Shown here one piece after another: positions 1 to 11,300 of a DNA stretch of 64,000 nucleotides. The position numbers and the translations under genes are program-made. The notes under the pieces are model-generated. The model was not told the DNA's origin. It ran no database searches and was given only the letters and a program-made list of their open reading frames with translations. The stretch spans positions 11,036,975 through 11,100,974 of the forward strand of contig NC_136005.1 of assembly GCF_048128805.1 (NCBI RefSeq), given 5' to 3'. Origin of the DNA: Centroberyx gerrardi. Lineage: Eukaryota; Chordata; Actinopteri; Beryciformes; Berycidae. Each line of letters starts with the position of its first letter. The first letter of the stretch is position 1.

Positions 1-1833
1 TGGTCCTAATTATTACATCCTAATTATCGGTGATTTCAATATTCATCTAAATTGTAAAACTAATCCACTTGACAAAGCTTTGTCGTCCCTAATTGACACT
101 TTTGGCTTTACTCGGTTGGTTCACGAACAGACCCATTCTAATGACAATACTCTTGATCTGGTCCTCGCTCGTGGTATTAACGTTTCAGATTTAGTAGTTT
201 TGCCGTATCCACCGGCTTTATCTGATCATTATCTCATTAAATTTCAAATTGTTCTGCCCTGTCAGCATTCAAATCTAGTTGATACCTACAGCATCCGCCG
301 TACAGATACTTCCACAACTACAAAACTGGCTGATCTCCTACCTAAAACTCTTGCCTCTCTCCCAGAACGAATCGGCTCCCTCGACAAGTTCACAGATAAC
401 TTTAACTCTATTCTACTTGACTCGCCTGACTCTGTTGCGCCCCTACTCATAAAGACCCGCCGTCTAAAGAAACCGTTGCCTTGGTTTACTGATGAAACTC
501 GTGCACAAAAACAGGCGTGTAGGAAGCTGGAACGCAAATGGCGCTCATCCAAACTTGAGGTCTTTCAGCTAGCATGGAGCAATAGCCTAATGATTTACAA
601 GCGTACGCTCTACGCCGCTAGGGCCTCCTACTTCTCAGATCTTATTAACGCTAATAAAGATAACCCGAAGTTTCTATTTGACACGGTAGCAAAACTTACT
701 CGCACACCCTCCCCTGTAGCGAGCTCTCCATTTACTGCAAATTACTTTCTTAATTTCTTTAATCACAAAATTGACTGTATTAGAGATGAGATTAGCAATT
801 CTTTACCCACCGAGGGCGTTGATCCCTCTCCTAATCGTGCATTAGGTGCAATAGAGACCACCACCGTACTCTCGCAATTTGAGACTGTCTCCTTAGACAC
901 CTTCTCTAAATTAGTACTTTCCTCTAATTCTACAACCAGCTTATCTGACCCTCTTCCCGCTAAATTGGTTAAGGAACATCTCCCAATATTAGGTCCCTCC
1001 CTACTCAACATCATTAACACCTCTCTCTCCTCTGGCGTTGTGCCCTCGTCCTTCAAATCAGCTGTAATTAAACTTCTGCTCAAAAAAATCTAACCTCGAT
1101 CCTGATGTTCTCAATAACTTTAGACCAATCTCCAATCTCCCCTTCCTCCAAGGGCGTAGAATTGGGTAGGGACGTGTCCCTACCAATATCAAGCGACTCT
1201 GAAATGTCCCTAGCAATTATTTTGATTGACAATAAACGTTGTTTTGTCCGTCAGAGTCTAGTCAATGTTAACAGATCGCGTTCTCTGCTACGAGTCCCGC
1301 TGCATTGGTGTAGTGCATCGGTGTCCCGTGTCGGCATAGCAACGGACGCTGTAACGAAACTTTAGTATAACAGCTGTTTTAGAATGTTATTGCGTCACCC
1401 GGATAAAAATTGGCGTCACACCGCCTCCCTAACCCCCCCCAAAAATCGCTGATTGGCTTTGCCATTTCTTGCTAACGTATGAAATGCTGTGGGCAAGAAG
1501 AGCCAAAGCTCCGCCTACCGGCGAGCATGCGAGTGAAGACTCCATCCTATTTTATATTAGTAACAGTTGTGTTTAGCCATTAAAGTTAGTTTATTTAAGT
1601 ACCGTGTCGCGTGTGTTTGTGACGAGTGACGACCGTAAGTAGCCTACATGTCACAAGTGAGATTGAACAATGCTGATGTTGCCACACTGGACAACACTGA
1701 TGTAAACCAAATATGCCAACAGTTCATCTCTGTTAATGACAGGCGTAGGCATGTGTTTGGCTCCTTCAAATAGGAGCAAGGCAGTGGACACTCAGCTGTT
1801 TGTATGTAGGGTTTGGATATAGTTTACAATATC

Positions 1834-1871
<38 letters not shown>

Positions 1872-1872
1872 T
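1834..1872. repeat. (ATT)n microsatellite
   Basis: About 13 uninterrupted ATT units lie inside the hAT-like element. Confidence 0.95.
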
Positions 1873-2055
1873 TAAATGTAAATACAGATCGTTGGTTTGA
1901 ATAGGCAACAGTACTACAGTACCTGCCTTAAAACAAAATGTGCTCTTCAAAGTCCCATTCAGCTGGCAAATTTGAGTAAAGGATTCATTAATGTGCTACA
2001 CCCCTGTGTCTGTGTGTCTGTTAATGAGTGTATTGGCTACCATAACTATCTAGAT

Positions 2056-2397
2056 CAGTGGTTCTCAACGTGGGGTCCGGGGACCACCAGCGGTCCTTGA
2101 GGGGGTTCCAGGGGGTCCCCAGCAAATTGATGAATTGTTAAACTTCAGCATTATTTAATTTACAAATAGTTAACACAATTACAGAATGTAGAAGAATGAC
2201 TATTTTGATCTTAGTTTCACTGTTATCTCTTTACCTACAATACAGACAGTCATGGGATTCTGGATCAAAATCATATCTAACAATAAAAGTATTCTCAGAT
2301 TTGGGTCCGAGAGACAAAATCTCATCAAATGGGGGTCCATGGCTCTAATGTGGACTAAACTAGGGGTCCTCGATATGAAAAAGGTTGAGAATCACTG
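2056..2397. mobile_element. hAT-type MITE (342 bp) with perfect 8-bp TSD
   Basis: The left end is CAGTGGTTCTCAACGTGGGG and the right end is AAAGGTTGAGAATCACTG, an imperfect terminal inverted repeat of the hAT-Charlie kind. Perfect duplications ATCTAGAT flank it at 2048-2055 and 2398-2405. There is no coding potential. It sits inside the 1149-2532 element, so it is the youngest of three nested insertions. A related, reversed and more diverged copy lies at about 14304-14648. Confidence 0.92.
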
Positions 2398-4029
2398 ATC
2401 TAGATGACATGAAATGGCGGTCAGAAGTCTATCATAAATGCAAAACGCCTCAGCTTCCAGTGGGGGTTACATCCCCTCCGGACCTCCCCCATTTGTGTCC
2501 CTACCAATGTCAAAATCAAACCTACGCCCTTGCCTTCCTCTCTAAAGTCTTGGAAAGAATAGTTTCTACCCAACTAACCGACTACCTCTCGTGTAATAGT
2601 CTCTTCAAACCCTTTCAATCTGGCTTTAGGTCTCTCCATAGCACTGAGACTGCTCTCACAAAAGTGGTAAACAACCTATTCCTCGCCTCAGATTCCAACT
2701 CTTCTTCTGTTCTTATCGTACTTGATTTGAGTGCGGCATTCGATACAGTCGATCATAATATCCTCTTAAACCGCCTAGCCTGCTACATTGGCATCTGCGA
2801 CTCTGCGCTTTCCTGGTTAAATTCCTACCTATCTGATAGAACGCATTGTGTCTCACATAAAAATACTATATCTGATTACTCTAAAGTTAACTTTGGCGTA
2901 CCGCAGAGCTCTGTGCTGGGGCCTTTGCTTTTCTCCATTTACATGCTACCTCTTGGTGAAATTTTCCGCAGCTACGGTATTCAATTTCACTGTTATGCGG
3001 ACGATACTCAAATTTACATACCAATTAGACCTGACGACCGTTCACAACTTACAAACCTAGAATTATGCCTAATCGATGTCACAAAACTTCTTGCGATTAA
3101 ATGCCAACAAAACTGAGATGCTAGTTGTTGGCCCAAAAACCCAACTGCCTCTTGTTGCAGACCTTACTCTAAACTTTGGGGACTGCTTAATTACCCAGAG
3201 TCCCACAGTTAAAAACCTTGGCGTTACTTTTGACTCAGCTCTCTCATTCGATGCTCACATTAAGGAAATCACTAGGATAGCATTTTTCCACCTTCGCAAT
3301 ATCTGGAAAATTCGCTCCCTGCTAAATACGACGGATGCTGAAACTTTAATACACGCTTTTGTTTCATCAAGACTCGATTATTGTAATGTCTTACTCTCTG
3401 GCCTACCTAACTGCAGTATTAAAAAACTACAACTCGTGCAAAATGCTGCCGCCAGAATACTAACCAGAACTAGAAAATTTGACCACATTACTCTAATCCT
3501 AACCTCCCTTCACTGGCTCCCAATTCAAGCCAGATCTGACTTTAAGGTGCTTCTGTTAGCTTATAAATCGTTACATGGGCTTGCACCATCATATCTATCC
3601 GAACTCATCATCCCTTATATTCCCCCTCGTGCCCTCCGATCACAGGATGCTGGCTACCTTATTGCCCCTAGAATCAAGAAAAAATCAGCAGGCAGTAGAG
3701 CGTTCTCCTACTGAGCTCCCTATCTCTGGAACCAGCTACCTCTTACAGTCAGGGAAGCTAATTCTGTCGAAATCTTCAAATCTAGACTCAAAACCTATTT
3801 ATTCTCGCAATCATACGACCTACCTTAGCACCATTGGCTTGGGCTCGACACAGTCTATTCTCTTACCCTAGCCTAGACAGTATTTATATAGAAATTTGCC
3901 GTTGGGAACATAGCATAGGGCTGCCTCCTGGTTACGCTGTGTCTAATCACTTTCTATCTGATGTCTGTATGAGCGTGTCTGTGCCCAAATACGTCTGGGT
4001 TTTGTGCTGCCTCTGCACAGCTCTGTGTG

Positions 4030-4800
4030 TGTGCGGCTGGTTTTCTCCACCCTTTCTCAGATTCCAGTGCAGTGTTCTAGCTGTCAGCAGACGGGTACTG
4101 CCCCGGCTCTGACAGTCATCGGTGCTGGCCGTAGTCCCATCCCTGATGCTGCTCCCACCTGGATGTTTCTCTATCCGTGTGTTCGTTGTCTTTGTGTGCA
4201 CCTGTCTCTCCCCCCTTTCTCAGACTCCGGTGCAGTGCAATGGTCGCGAGTGCATGCCTTAGTCCCATCCCTGCTGCTGCTCCCACCCAACGTGCTCTGA
4301 CTCCGTGTGTTCTGTGCACAGCTGTCTTCTCTCCCCTTGCCCAGACTACGGTCCAGTGTTCCACCTGCCAGTGGACAGGTGTTGCTCCGGCCTGGCGGTC
4401 GTCGGCGCCGGCCTTGGTCCTGCTCCCACCTAACGTGTCTCCCGTGTGTTCTGTTGCTGCTGTTTTCTCCCCTTCCTCTCTCCCCTTTTCAGACTCCGGG
4501 GCAGTGCAGTGGTCATCGGCGCCGGCCTCGGTCCCATCCCTGATGCTGCTCCCACCTATCGTGTCTCTGACCCTGTGTGTTCTGTGTGCAGCTGTTTTCT
4601 CCCCTTCCTCTGTACGTGTGTGTGTGTGGGTGTGTTGTGTGTGTGTGTGTACACGGCTTCCTCTCTCTCCTCTTCTCTGACTCCACTGCAGTGTTCTACC
4701 TGGCAGTGACGGGTGCTGCCCTGGCTTTTCGTCGTCAGTGCTGGCCTTGCTCTTCCCTGCCGCTGTTCCCACCTGGACGCTGAATTCCGACTGCTGCCCT
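4030..4800 (+). repeat. Minisatellite in the LINE 3' UTR
   Basis: Five degenerate copies of a unit contain, in order, GTGTGTTCTGTG, CAGCTGTTTTCTCCCC, CAGACTCCGGTGCAGTG, a GGCGCCGGCCT-like block and CTGCTCCCACCT. The CTCCCACC landmark recurs near 4154, 4281, 4424, 4551 and 4768, so the spacing is 127, 143, 127 and about 217 bases. A TG-rich expansion lies in the last unit. Long apparent ORFs here on both strands are by-products of the repeat's GC-rich composition. Confidence 0.75.
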
Positions 4801-5280
4801 CGCTTCACTGAATTTTTAGCGCTGGCGTCAGCCCCCTCTCATCGCCGCATGCCGCTTCTTCTTCTTTTTATCTCTCTCTGTTTTCTCCTGTCATTATTGT
4901 TGCCCATGACTCTGTCAATGTTTTGCCCGGCATCTATTGCACACTAAGCCGTCCTGGGGGGGATCCCTATTTGCCTCAGCTCGCCCAAGGTTTTTGCCAA
5001 GTTTTCCTGCTAAGGTTTTTATTGGGAGTTTTTCCTTGTGTGCATTTAGGGTCTAAGGCTGGGGGTGCCGGGTAGGTTAAGCTATGTAGAATAGGTACAT
5101 TGTTTGTCTTGCTAAATCTGCTCTTGCCTACCTTGTGTTTTTCGCTCTGCTTGTCCTACATAATTTTGTTCACCATTGATTGTGTTTAGTTAGATCTAGC
5201 TAGACACATTCTCTGTAAAGTCCTCTGAGACATGCTTGTGATAAAGGGCTATATAAATAAATTTGACTTGACTTGACTTA

Positions 5281-7297
5281 ATGCAACTTGGCTTCACATT
5301 CACAGTGATGGATTACCTCTACCGACCAAATTAGAAGTCTCCAGTTGTTTTTCTATGCCGTTGGAACTGAATGGGAGTGAATGAGCCCGAGAGTTATGGC
5401 AAAACTAATTTAAAAATCTCTTTATTCGTGGCGCATGCATGTAAAAACATGTATTCTAATGCATTTCTTACGGTCAAAAAATTCTATGAAAATAACAAAA
5501 TCGGCAATGAATTTGTTTTGCTAACAAGTCTCGTCCATGTAGCCAATGCCCAATACAGCCATGTGTCAGTAGCCATAGAACTCCACTGTATAAAAAAAAC
5601 GATTAAAAACACATCAAAGAGCCATGCCGTTGCTCTGGGCAGCATATTTCATCATCGCGATGCACCGGGCCAGCCGACTTTTTCCTCAAACAACTTAATA
5701 AACCGACCATAAACACGTTGTCGATCTCAGGTAAGAGTAGTTCTGTAGCACCGAAAATAGCCTCCGTCGTAATGAAGAATTTGCTCCCATTTGAATTTGA
5801 TTTGGTAATAACTACAATAGCCTGACTTTTCATGGTAACAGTTAGCGATTTTTAAAATTGAAACTATGTCTTTGTGAGCTTATTTAAAGGTTTTTAGCTT
5901 ACAACTGGAGCCAATGACTTCCAGTTTGAAGGCTAAAAAGGGAATGTGGGAAGTCGGAAAGCAGGAATGGGAGTAGAGCAAACGCATTGTTGATTTTGTT
6001 ATTTTCATAGGATTTGTTGATGATAAGACATTTATTTAAAAACACCAGCCGTATCCTTTAACATTAAAAGGGAAGGAAAATGAGCAAAACCTCAATTCAC
6101 ACAGGAACTGTCCTTTAAGTCATTTAGTACACAAAATCCTGGGGACCACCCTGACAAGTTAAATACATTTTTTTGTCCACTTGACACAGCGGCTAATAAA
6201 TCACATAATTAATCTGTCCCTTTCACCATTTTATTTTTTTATTTTTTTAATGGAATAGAACCTCTAAATGATGTCTGGTACCTGTCAGGGTGACTGGTTA
6301 CATAGAACAACAGACCAGCATTTTGTTAGTGGATCGTGTGAATTTACCACCCTGCTTGGCAATGATGTAGCGTTTGTCAGACTGACAAGGAGAGTGTAGC
6401 CTTTTGTAGGCTGTAGGAATTTAGAAGAAAACAACTGTGATAGGGAATGAGGGGATATTCAGGGAGGGAGGTCTGCTCAAAACAAAGAGAGCTGAAAAGA
6501 CAAAACAGATGACAGTAACCGCTGTCAGTTTGTTCTGAGCTTTTGTTTGAATTGGCAGTTGAATGGATTGCTCTCGAACACTCGCTATACCTCGCTTTAT
6601 TAGCAGAAAAAGCAAACTGAAGTTAGTTGTTCTGTGCTAGCCTGATCATGTAGTGGCTGTAAAATGATATGTTTTGTGCTACAAAAGGATTTCACAATGC
6701 ATTTATCCTGGATTTTATGTCTGGATTCTCTGTTAAATACTCTATTCAGTGAAAGTATAAAAAAGAATTATGTAAGCAAAAAAATGGCTCAATATTTCAT
6801 ATCCTATGCTACTCGGTTATAGTTAGCTTGGCTCCATCAGAGTACTGGCACAGCATGTGATATACATGGCACATGAAAGGATGACATTCAAGTTCATGAT
6901 CTTCACAGTTAATGGATACTAAAAGCACTGGCCTACAGAAATGTGCCAATAAAAAGAATCTACATCTCTCAACAATTTCAAATATAGACATAGGCTTGTC
7001 CAGTGTGTCTATGAGTTTCATCAAGTTAAATTTAAGACATTTTAAGACCTTTTTAATGCCAGTGAGAATGAAAGACTTTAAATGTGATATTTAACTGTAT
7101 TTAAGATGTTGTGTTTAGATAACACAATTTAAACCATGTTAAGACCTTTTCAGATCTCCAGACACTCTGCAGTCTAATGAGACAAAATGCTTGGGGTTTT
7201 GCCTTTGTAACTCAATTTACAAATTATCTCTCTCCTTTTCTTTTTCACACACATATTCACTAAAACACTTACACACATACTCTCTCCCTGTCTCTAG

Positions 7298-7334
<37 letters not shown>

Positions 7335-8377
7335 ACAATATCTCTCTCCACCTATAATTTAATTTTCAGCATCAGGGATGTTTTATCTCCCTTATCACTG
7401 TATGCATTGTGTTCTGCTGTCTTTTTACAATTCAGTCGTGCCTGGGATTTTTCTAATTATTTTGTTGTTTGGTTATTTCATTTGTTTTGAGGTGATACGT
7501 TTTTATAAGCCCCCTGGCCTAAATTAAGCCTAAATTACTTGCAAAATAACTAATTTGTTTCTCTGCTTTGTGTTTTTAATCAGTGTTTTATCAGAGTTTC
7601 TATCATGTTGCTTCTATTGATAACCACTGTGCAAATAAGCTAAAACTACAAAAGGAGAGTGATTACTTTTATAGCCACTATGTAGCTGTACTGTACAATA
7701 CAGGTTAGATGGGTACAGGTTATATAAACACTGTAACTAGGGGAAAGGCATTTCTTTTTGGCAATACTGTTCATTAGATATCCATGCTTTGATGCTTTGT
7801 TCCCCAACCTGCTCTCTACCCACACCCCATACATAGACACACACAAAAAGATTTCTTTTGTCAAGGTTTGCGCAACCCACCAGCCACTGCAGAGGAACTG
7901 CAAGTCATCAGATTTACAGGTGCAGTGGCCCCGGTGTCTGTCCTGCCACTGCTTGGACTGCTGCTGCTTGCTTTGAACTCCTGCCAGCCCCCTGAACAGC
8001 ACCAATCTAAATATAGACTGCACCCCTTCCGATATGCACTTTACGGTAAAGGGCTTCTTCTTTTTCAAACTCATCATGCATTAACACAAACATGGCAGGA
8101 CACATTCATTCTCTCAATGCACCTTTCTATCAGAAAAACATCTTCTCCCCCACACCTCTCGCAGGACACATCCTCTCTCACAGCCACTGAAGCACAGGTG
8201 AGCTGCTGTCTGTTTAACAACTAGAGAGACTGAGCGGAATACAGAAATAATGTGCCTGTTACATAACTACACAGAGTGAATGGTAGGATGTTAACGGCAG
8301 TCATGAACTCGTACTCTCCAAGGACTGAGCCTGTCTGTGAAAGAGCGAAGGCCAAAGCCTACAGATAATGAACTTAC
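5281..8377. other. faf1 intron 2 (continues left), no coding exon seen
   Basis: This is AT-rich intronic DNA left of faf1 exon 2. I looked for the next FAF1 exon on the minus strand and did not find it, so exon 3 must lie left of the window or is too diverged to see. There is a CT/CA microsatellite at 7295-7337. Short ORFs here lack family features. Confidence 0.6.
7295..7337. repeat. (CT)n(CA)n microsatellite
   Basis: A compound dinucleotide tract of CT units followed by about 13 CA units, in faf1 intron 2. Confidence 0.95.
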
Positions 8378-11300
8378 CACTAAATCCCAGTTATTAAGCT
8401 CTAGCAGAGTGATTGCCTCTGCAATGTTGTCAATTCCAGTGCAAGCCTGTGAGAAGGGAAACAGAGAAGAAAAAAAAAAGAATGAGAACAGAGAATGAGG
8501 TCACATACATTGTATGAGCTTTTGCTGCAGTCAGTTTTATGAAACATATGATTGGACATGACCCAAGAATGAAGCTTCCCACACAGAAAGTCTCCCCCAG
8601 TGTTTCACACAGAGCACTCAACAAGTTCAAAACACATGTAACCCATTGACATTGAAAAAATACATAAAGGTTTCTGATAATCCACAAGCACAACCATCTC
8701 CCACCCCTGGTCCAGGGCCCCATCCTCCACTGCAGGTCCCCTTCCCTCTTAGGAAGTGGCAGCTTGTTCAGCACTCTCCCCCTAAACTTTGCAATGGAGT
8801 TCACAATCTATACCTGAGCCCGAAGGGACCCGACCCGAGCCAGAGGGTTCGGACCGGTTCGAGCTCTGATTCTTTCATCATTCATCACTCCCTCGGGTTG
8901 ATCAGGTCGGGCTACAGCGTTAAGACTGCTGACCGACTGACTCTCGACTGACTCTCCGCTGCAGTAAAATTGAGGTCATGTTGATCTTTAAATGTGGGCT
9001 TATTTAAATTTAATGCATTTGTACCTTAAATTTAGTACAGCAATGTTTTTTTTCTCAAAATAGCTGCTGGTATGCTTGTAGTTTTACTCCACTTCAGACC
9101 AGTAAATTAAGTCGTTATGATTTCAGCCTGTGCGTCAGCATTCAGGGCAGATGGCGACGGTCGCAGCGTGCGCACACTAAAAATCGGTTTCTTTGGGTTC
9201 GGGCTTTCAAAATGCTGCTAATGTGCAGGCTCTGTTGGGATCAGGCTGGCCCAATGCGGGCTCAGATCAGTCTGGGTCCGATTCAAGCTCTACTCTACAA
9301 TGCCCTCGTCACCCAGTGCCTCCTGCCACGGGTGCTACTGGTATCTCTAAAGACCCGGAGGTTACTGACCTTAACACAAACTGCATACAAAGCCTTACTG
9401 CGGCAGTCTCAGTGTAGCAAAGGACAGCAGCCTCCCTTGCTCCTGCCAGCCCCTAGTTTTTGCTGATACCCTCAATACAGAGATCAATACAGGGAACTCA
9501 GGAACCTCCCCCTCACCCCCAAAACTACCCCCTCTAGCTCCCTCTCTCAGGGACATCACTCCAGCCTCTTGGGCAAGCTCCTGGGGGTTTTACTGCCAGG
9601 ACAGGACAGCAGAGGACCCAGCTTGGTGATGCCACCTCTCATAAGGCAGTGCATTAGGTGGCAAAACTAACTTTGCACGAATCCAATGGAAACACTGAGT
9701 TAAGGAAGAGAGCCACCTCCCAAACCCACAGTCCAGGCACTATATACTCCACAAATGTATGCCTCAGCAGGCGCCAGGCCCTCAGGATTGAAGTGTGAAC
9801 TCCTGAGAGATCTGTGGCGTTGTGCTCTGCCTGCTTCATTTAGAAAAGCTGATGGTCCAGCCCTAAACTTCCAGCCCTCCGCAGCAGTGCACACGCTGGT
9901 CCTCTCCAGCAAGTGTTGGCTCCATATAGCAGTTTCAGTGCTACTTAGAGCCAGAAATCTGCCACCCTGCTCTCCAGGTCCATCAAGCCCAGCTCCTCTA
10001 CTTGGATAAGCAATAAGAGGACAGCAGCCCACAGTCAGTGAAGTCCTGATCAATAAAAAGCCACCAATTTCTTCTGATCTCTGCCCTCTCGACTTGACTT
10101 GTTAGGAGAGTGGAGAATTCAGAATACCAAAGCGATTTCAACATTGCAAAGTGGGTCAGGATTCACCAATTCCAATTATAGTACGTATGGAAGTGTGAAA
10201 TAAAGCAGATAAAGCCAGAAGCCCAAAGATCAAGCCACAAGCACCGTCTGTCTTTGGTCTGTCAGTGTGACACATTGTCACAAACACAATGTCTTCTAGT
10301 GTGACACATTGTCAGTATGAGACATTTCACTCTATTCATCTCAGATACTTTCCAAAACATCAACAAACCACAACGTTGATATTTTGTTTATATCCCTCTA
10401 GAACTAACTTGCACATCAGATGACTCATTTACCTCTTTCTAGCCCAAAAGCTTGTTTAACTTACTATTGTTTGATGTCCATTTTTTGATTCAGTTTTTGT
10501 TACAAGTTCTGTATCCGTCCCATATGGCATAGCTTTTGCACAATGCTTGTTCAGACTCTCCAGTAATCACATAACATGCAAGACTGCTCTTTCACTAACA
10601 TTTTAGGATAACTCCTAAAGGTTAAAGTAACTACACTTACTGTATTAATAACTTTCCTGAGCCCAAGTTTCTGATTATATTCGATCTCATGTGTCTGAAG
10701 CACAATCTCACTCACAAGTTGTGACACTCATTTCGAAGGTTAGAGAGAATGATTAGCTCATACGTTAGGAAATGACAAGGCGTCCCTTGATGTCTAAGCA
10801 GTGTAGCACTGTATGGAAAGGGGCTCCTCGAGTTACCTCTAATTTAACAAAGGAATTCAAATGTGCATAAATAAGACCAGAGCTGATGCTAAAAGGCTGT
10901 AGGGATCCAGAAATGTATCCCTAAAGAAGCAGTTGAACAATCAGCAAATACAGAGATATTGTAGGGCAAATGCAACGGGGTCATGGAGGCCTTGGTGATG
11001 GTGCAAGAAAACCTGCATGGCACAAACCAACACCATTAGAAAAGAAGAAGCTGGTAATGGAGCAAATACATTGACAGAAGAACATGGAACGGTGTGCCAA
11101 AGTAGTTTCTTAAGCTAGGCAGCGACAATGGATGAACTGGAAAAGTGTTGAGAGAAGAAGCTTAGTTGGAAATAAACATTGGAATATGGAAATGTCTGGG
11201 ATTAGATTCATGACCGGGGCAACCTATGATGTGCTACCTTCACTCCAAAATCTCAACCAGTGGCTAGGTGAAGAACCCACATATCCTCTGTCTTCAGAAA

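Larger units (their letters stand above)
1149..2532. mobile_element. Non-autonomous hAT-like DNA transposon inserted in the LINE
   Basis: The element is bounded by inverted ends: CAAGGGCGTAG on the left and CTACGCCCTTG on the right, with a further inverted block (GTAGGGACgTGTCCCTACCAAT-type) just inside. It is flanked by a perfect 8-bp target duplication CCTTCCTC (1141-1148 and 2533-2540), and one copy of that octamer restores LINE continuity. An 8-bp duplication fits hAT (P elements are an alternative). The element holds no transposase ORF. It contains an (ATT)n run at 1834-1872 and a second, nested transposon at 2056-2397. Confidence 0.85.
2..3828 (+). pseudogene. LINE ORF2 pseudogene (endonuclease + reverse transcriptase)
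   Basis: The reading frame is already open at position 2. The segment to 1093 carries the endonuclease signatures GDFNIH (about 29-46) and LSDHYLI (about 218-238). The frame breaks in a run of seven A (1081-1087). The RT then resumes in another frame and is split by a transposon between 1148 and 2533. RT motifs downstream are FDTVDH (about 2739-2756), a GVPQSSVLGPLLF block (about 2896-2934; the usual GVPQGS has S for G) and YADDTQIY (about 2995-3018), which is the catalytic YADD box. A second frameshift lies near 3100. The C-terminal region (LDYCN, LQLVQNAAAR, SLHWLP) runs to an in-frame TGA at 3712, with recognisable sequence continuing in frame to a TAG at 3826. No functional protein can be made. 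Confidence 0.9.
1..5280 (+). mobile_element. L2/Rex1-type LINE, decayed, 5' end off window
   Basis: A non-LTR retrotransposon lies in the plus direction, antisense to faf1, inside faf1 intron 2. In order it shows the C-terminal half of an APE-type endonuclease, reverse transcriptase, a C-terminal region and a long 3' UTR. The 3' end is GGGCTATATAAATAAATTTG followed by short TGACT repeats (5243-5280), a tail typical of fish L2-group elements. The copy is dead: it has frameshifts near 1083 and 3100, an in-frame stop at 3712, and a 1384-bp insertion in the RT region. The 3' end is intact and the 5' end lies outside the window. Assignment to L2/Rex1 (CR1 group) is by motif recognition; Maui-like L2 is the closest alternative name. 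Confidence 0.9.

Noticed and set aside
4116-4808. 230-codon minus-strand ORF, plus overlapping plus-strand ORFs
   Set aside because: It lies wholly in the LINE 3' UTR minisatellite. The protein is repeat-derived low complexity and several frames are open at once because of GC-rich composition.
5281-8377. Search for FAF1 exon 3
   Set aside because: No minus-strand segment matched the expected continuation after NNWDLV, so it is presumed off the left edge.
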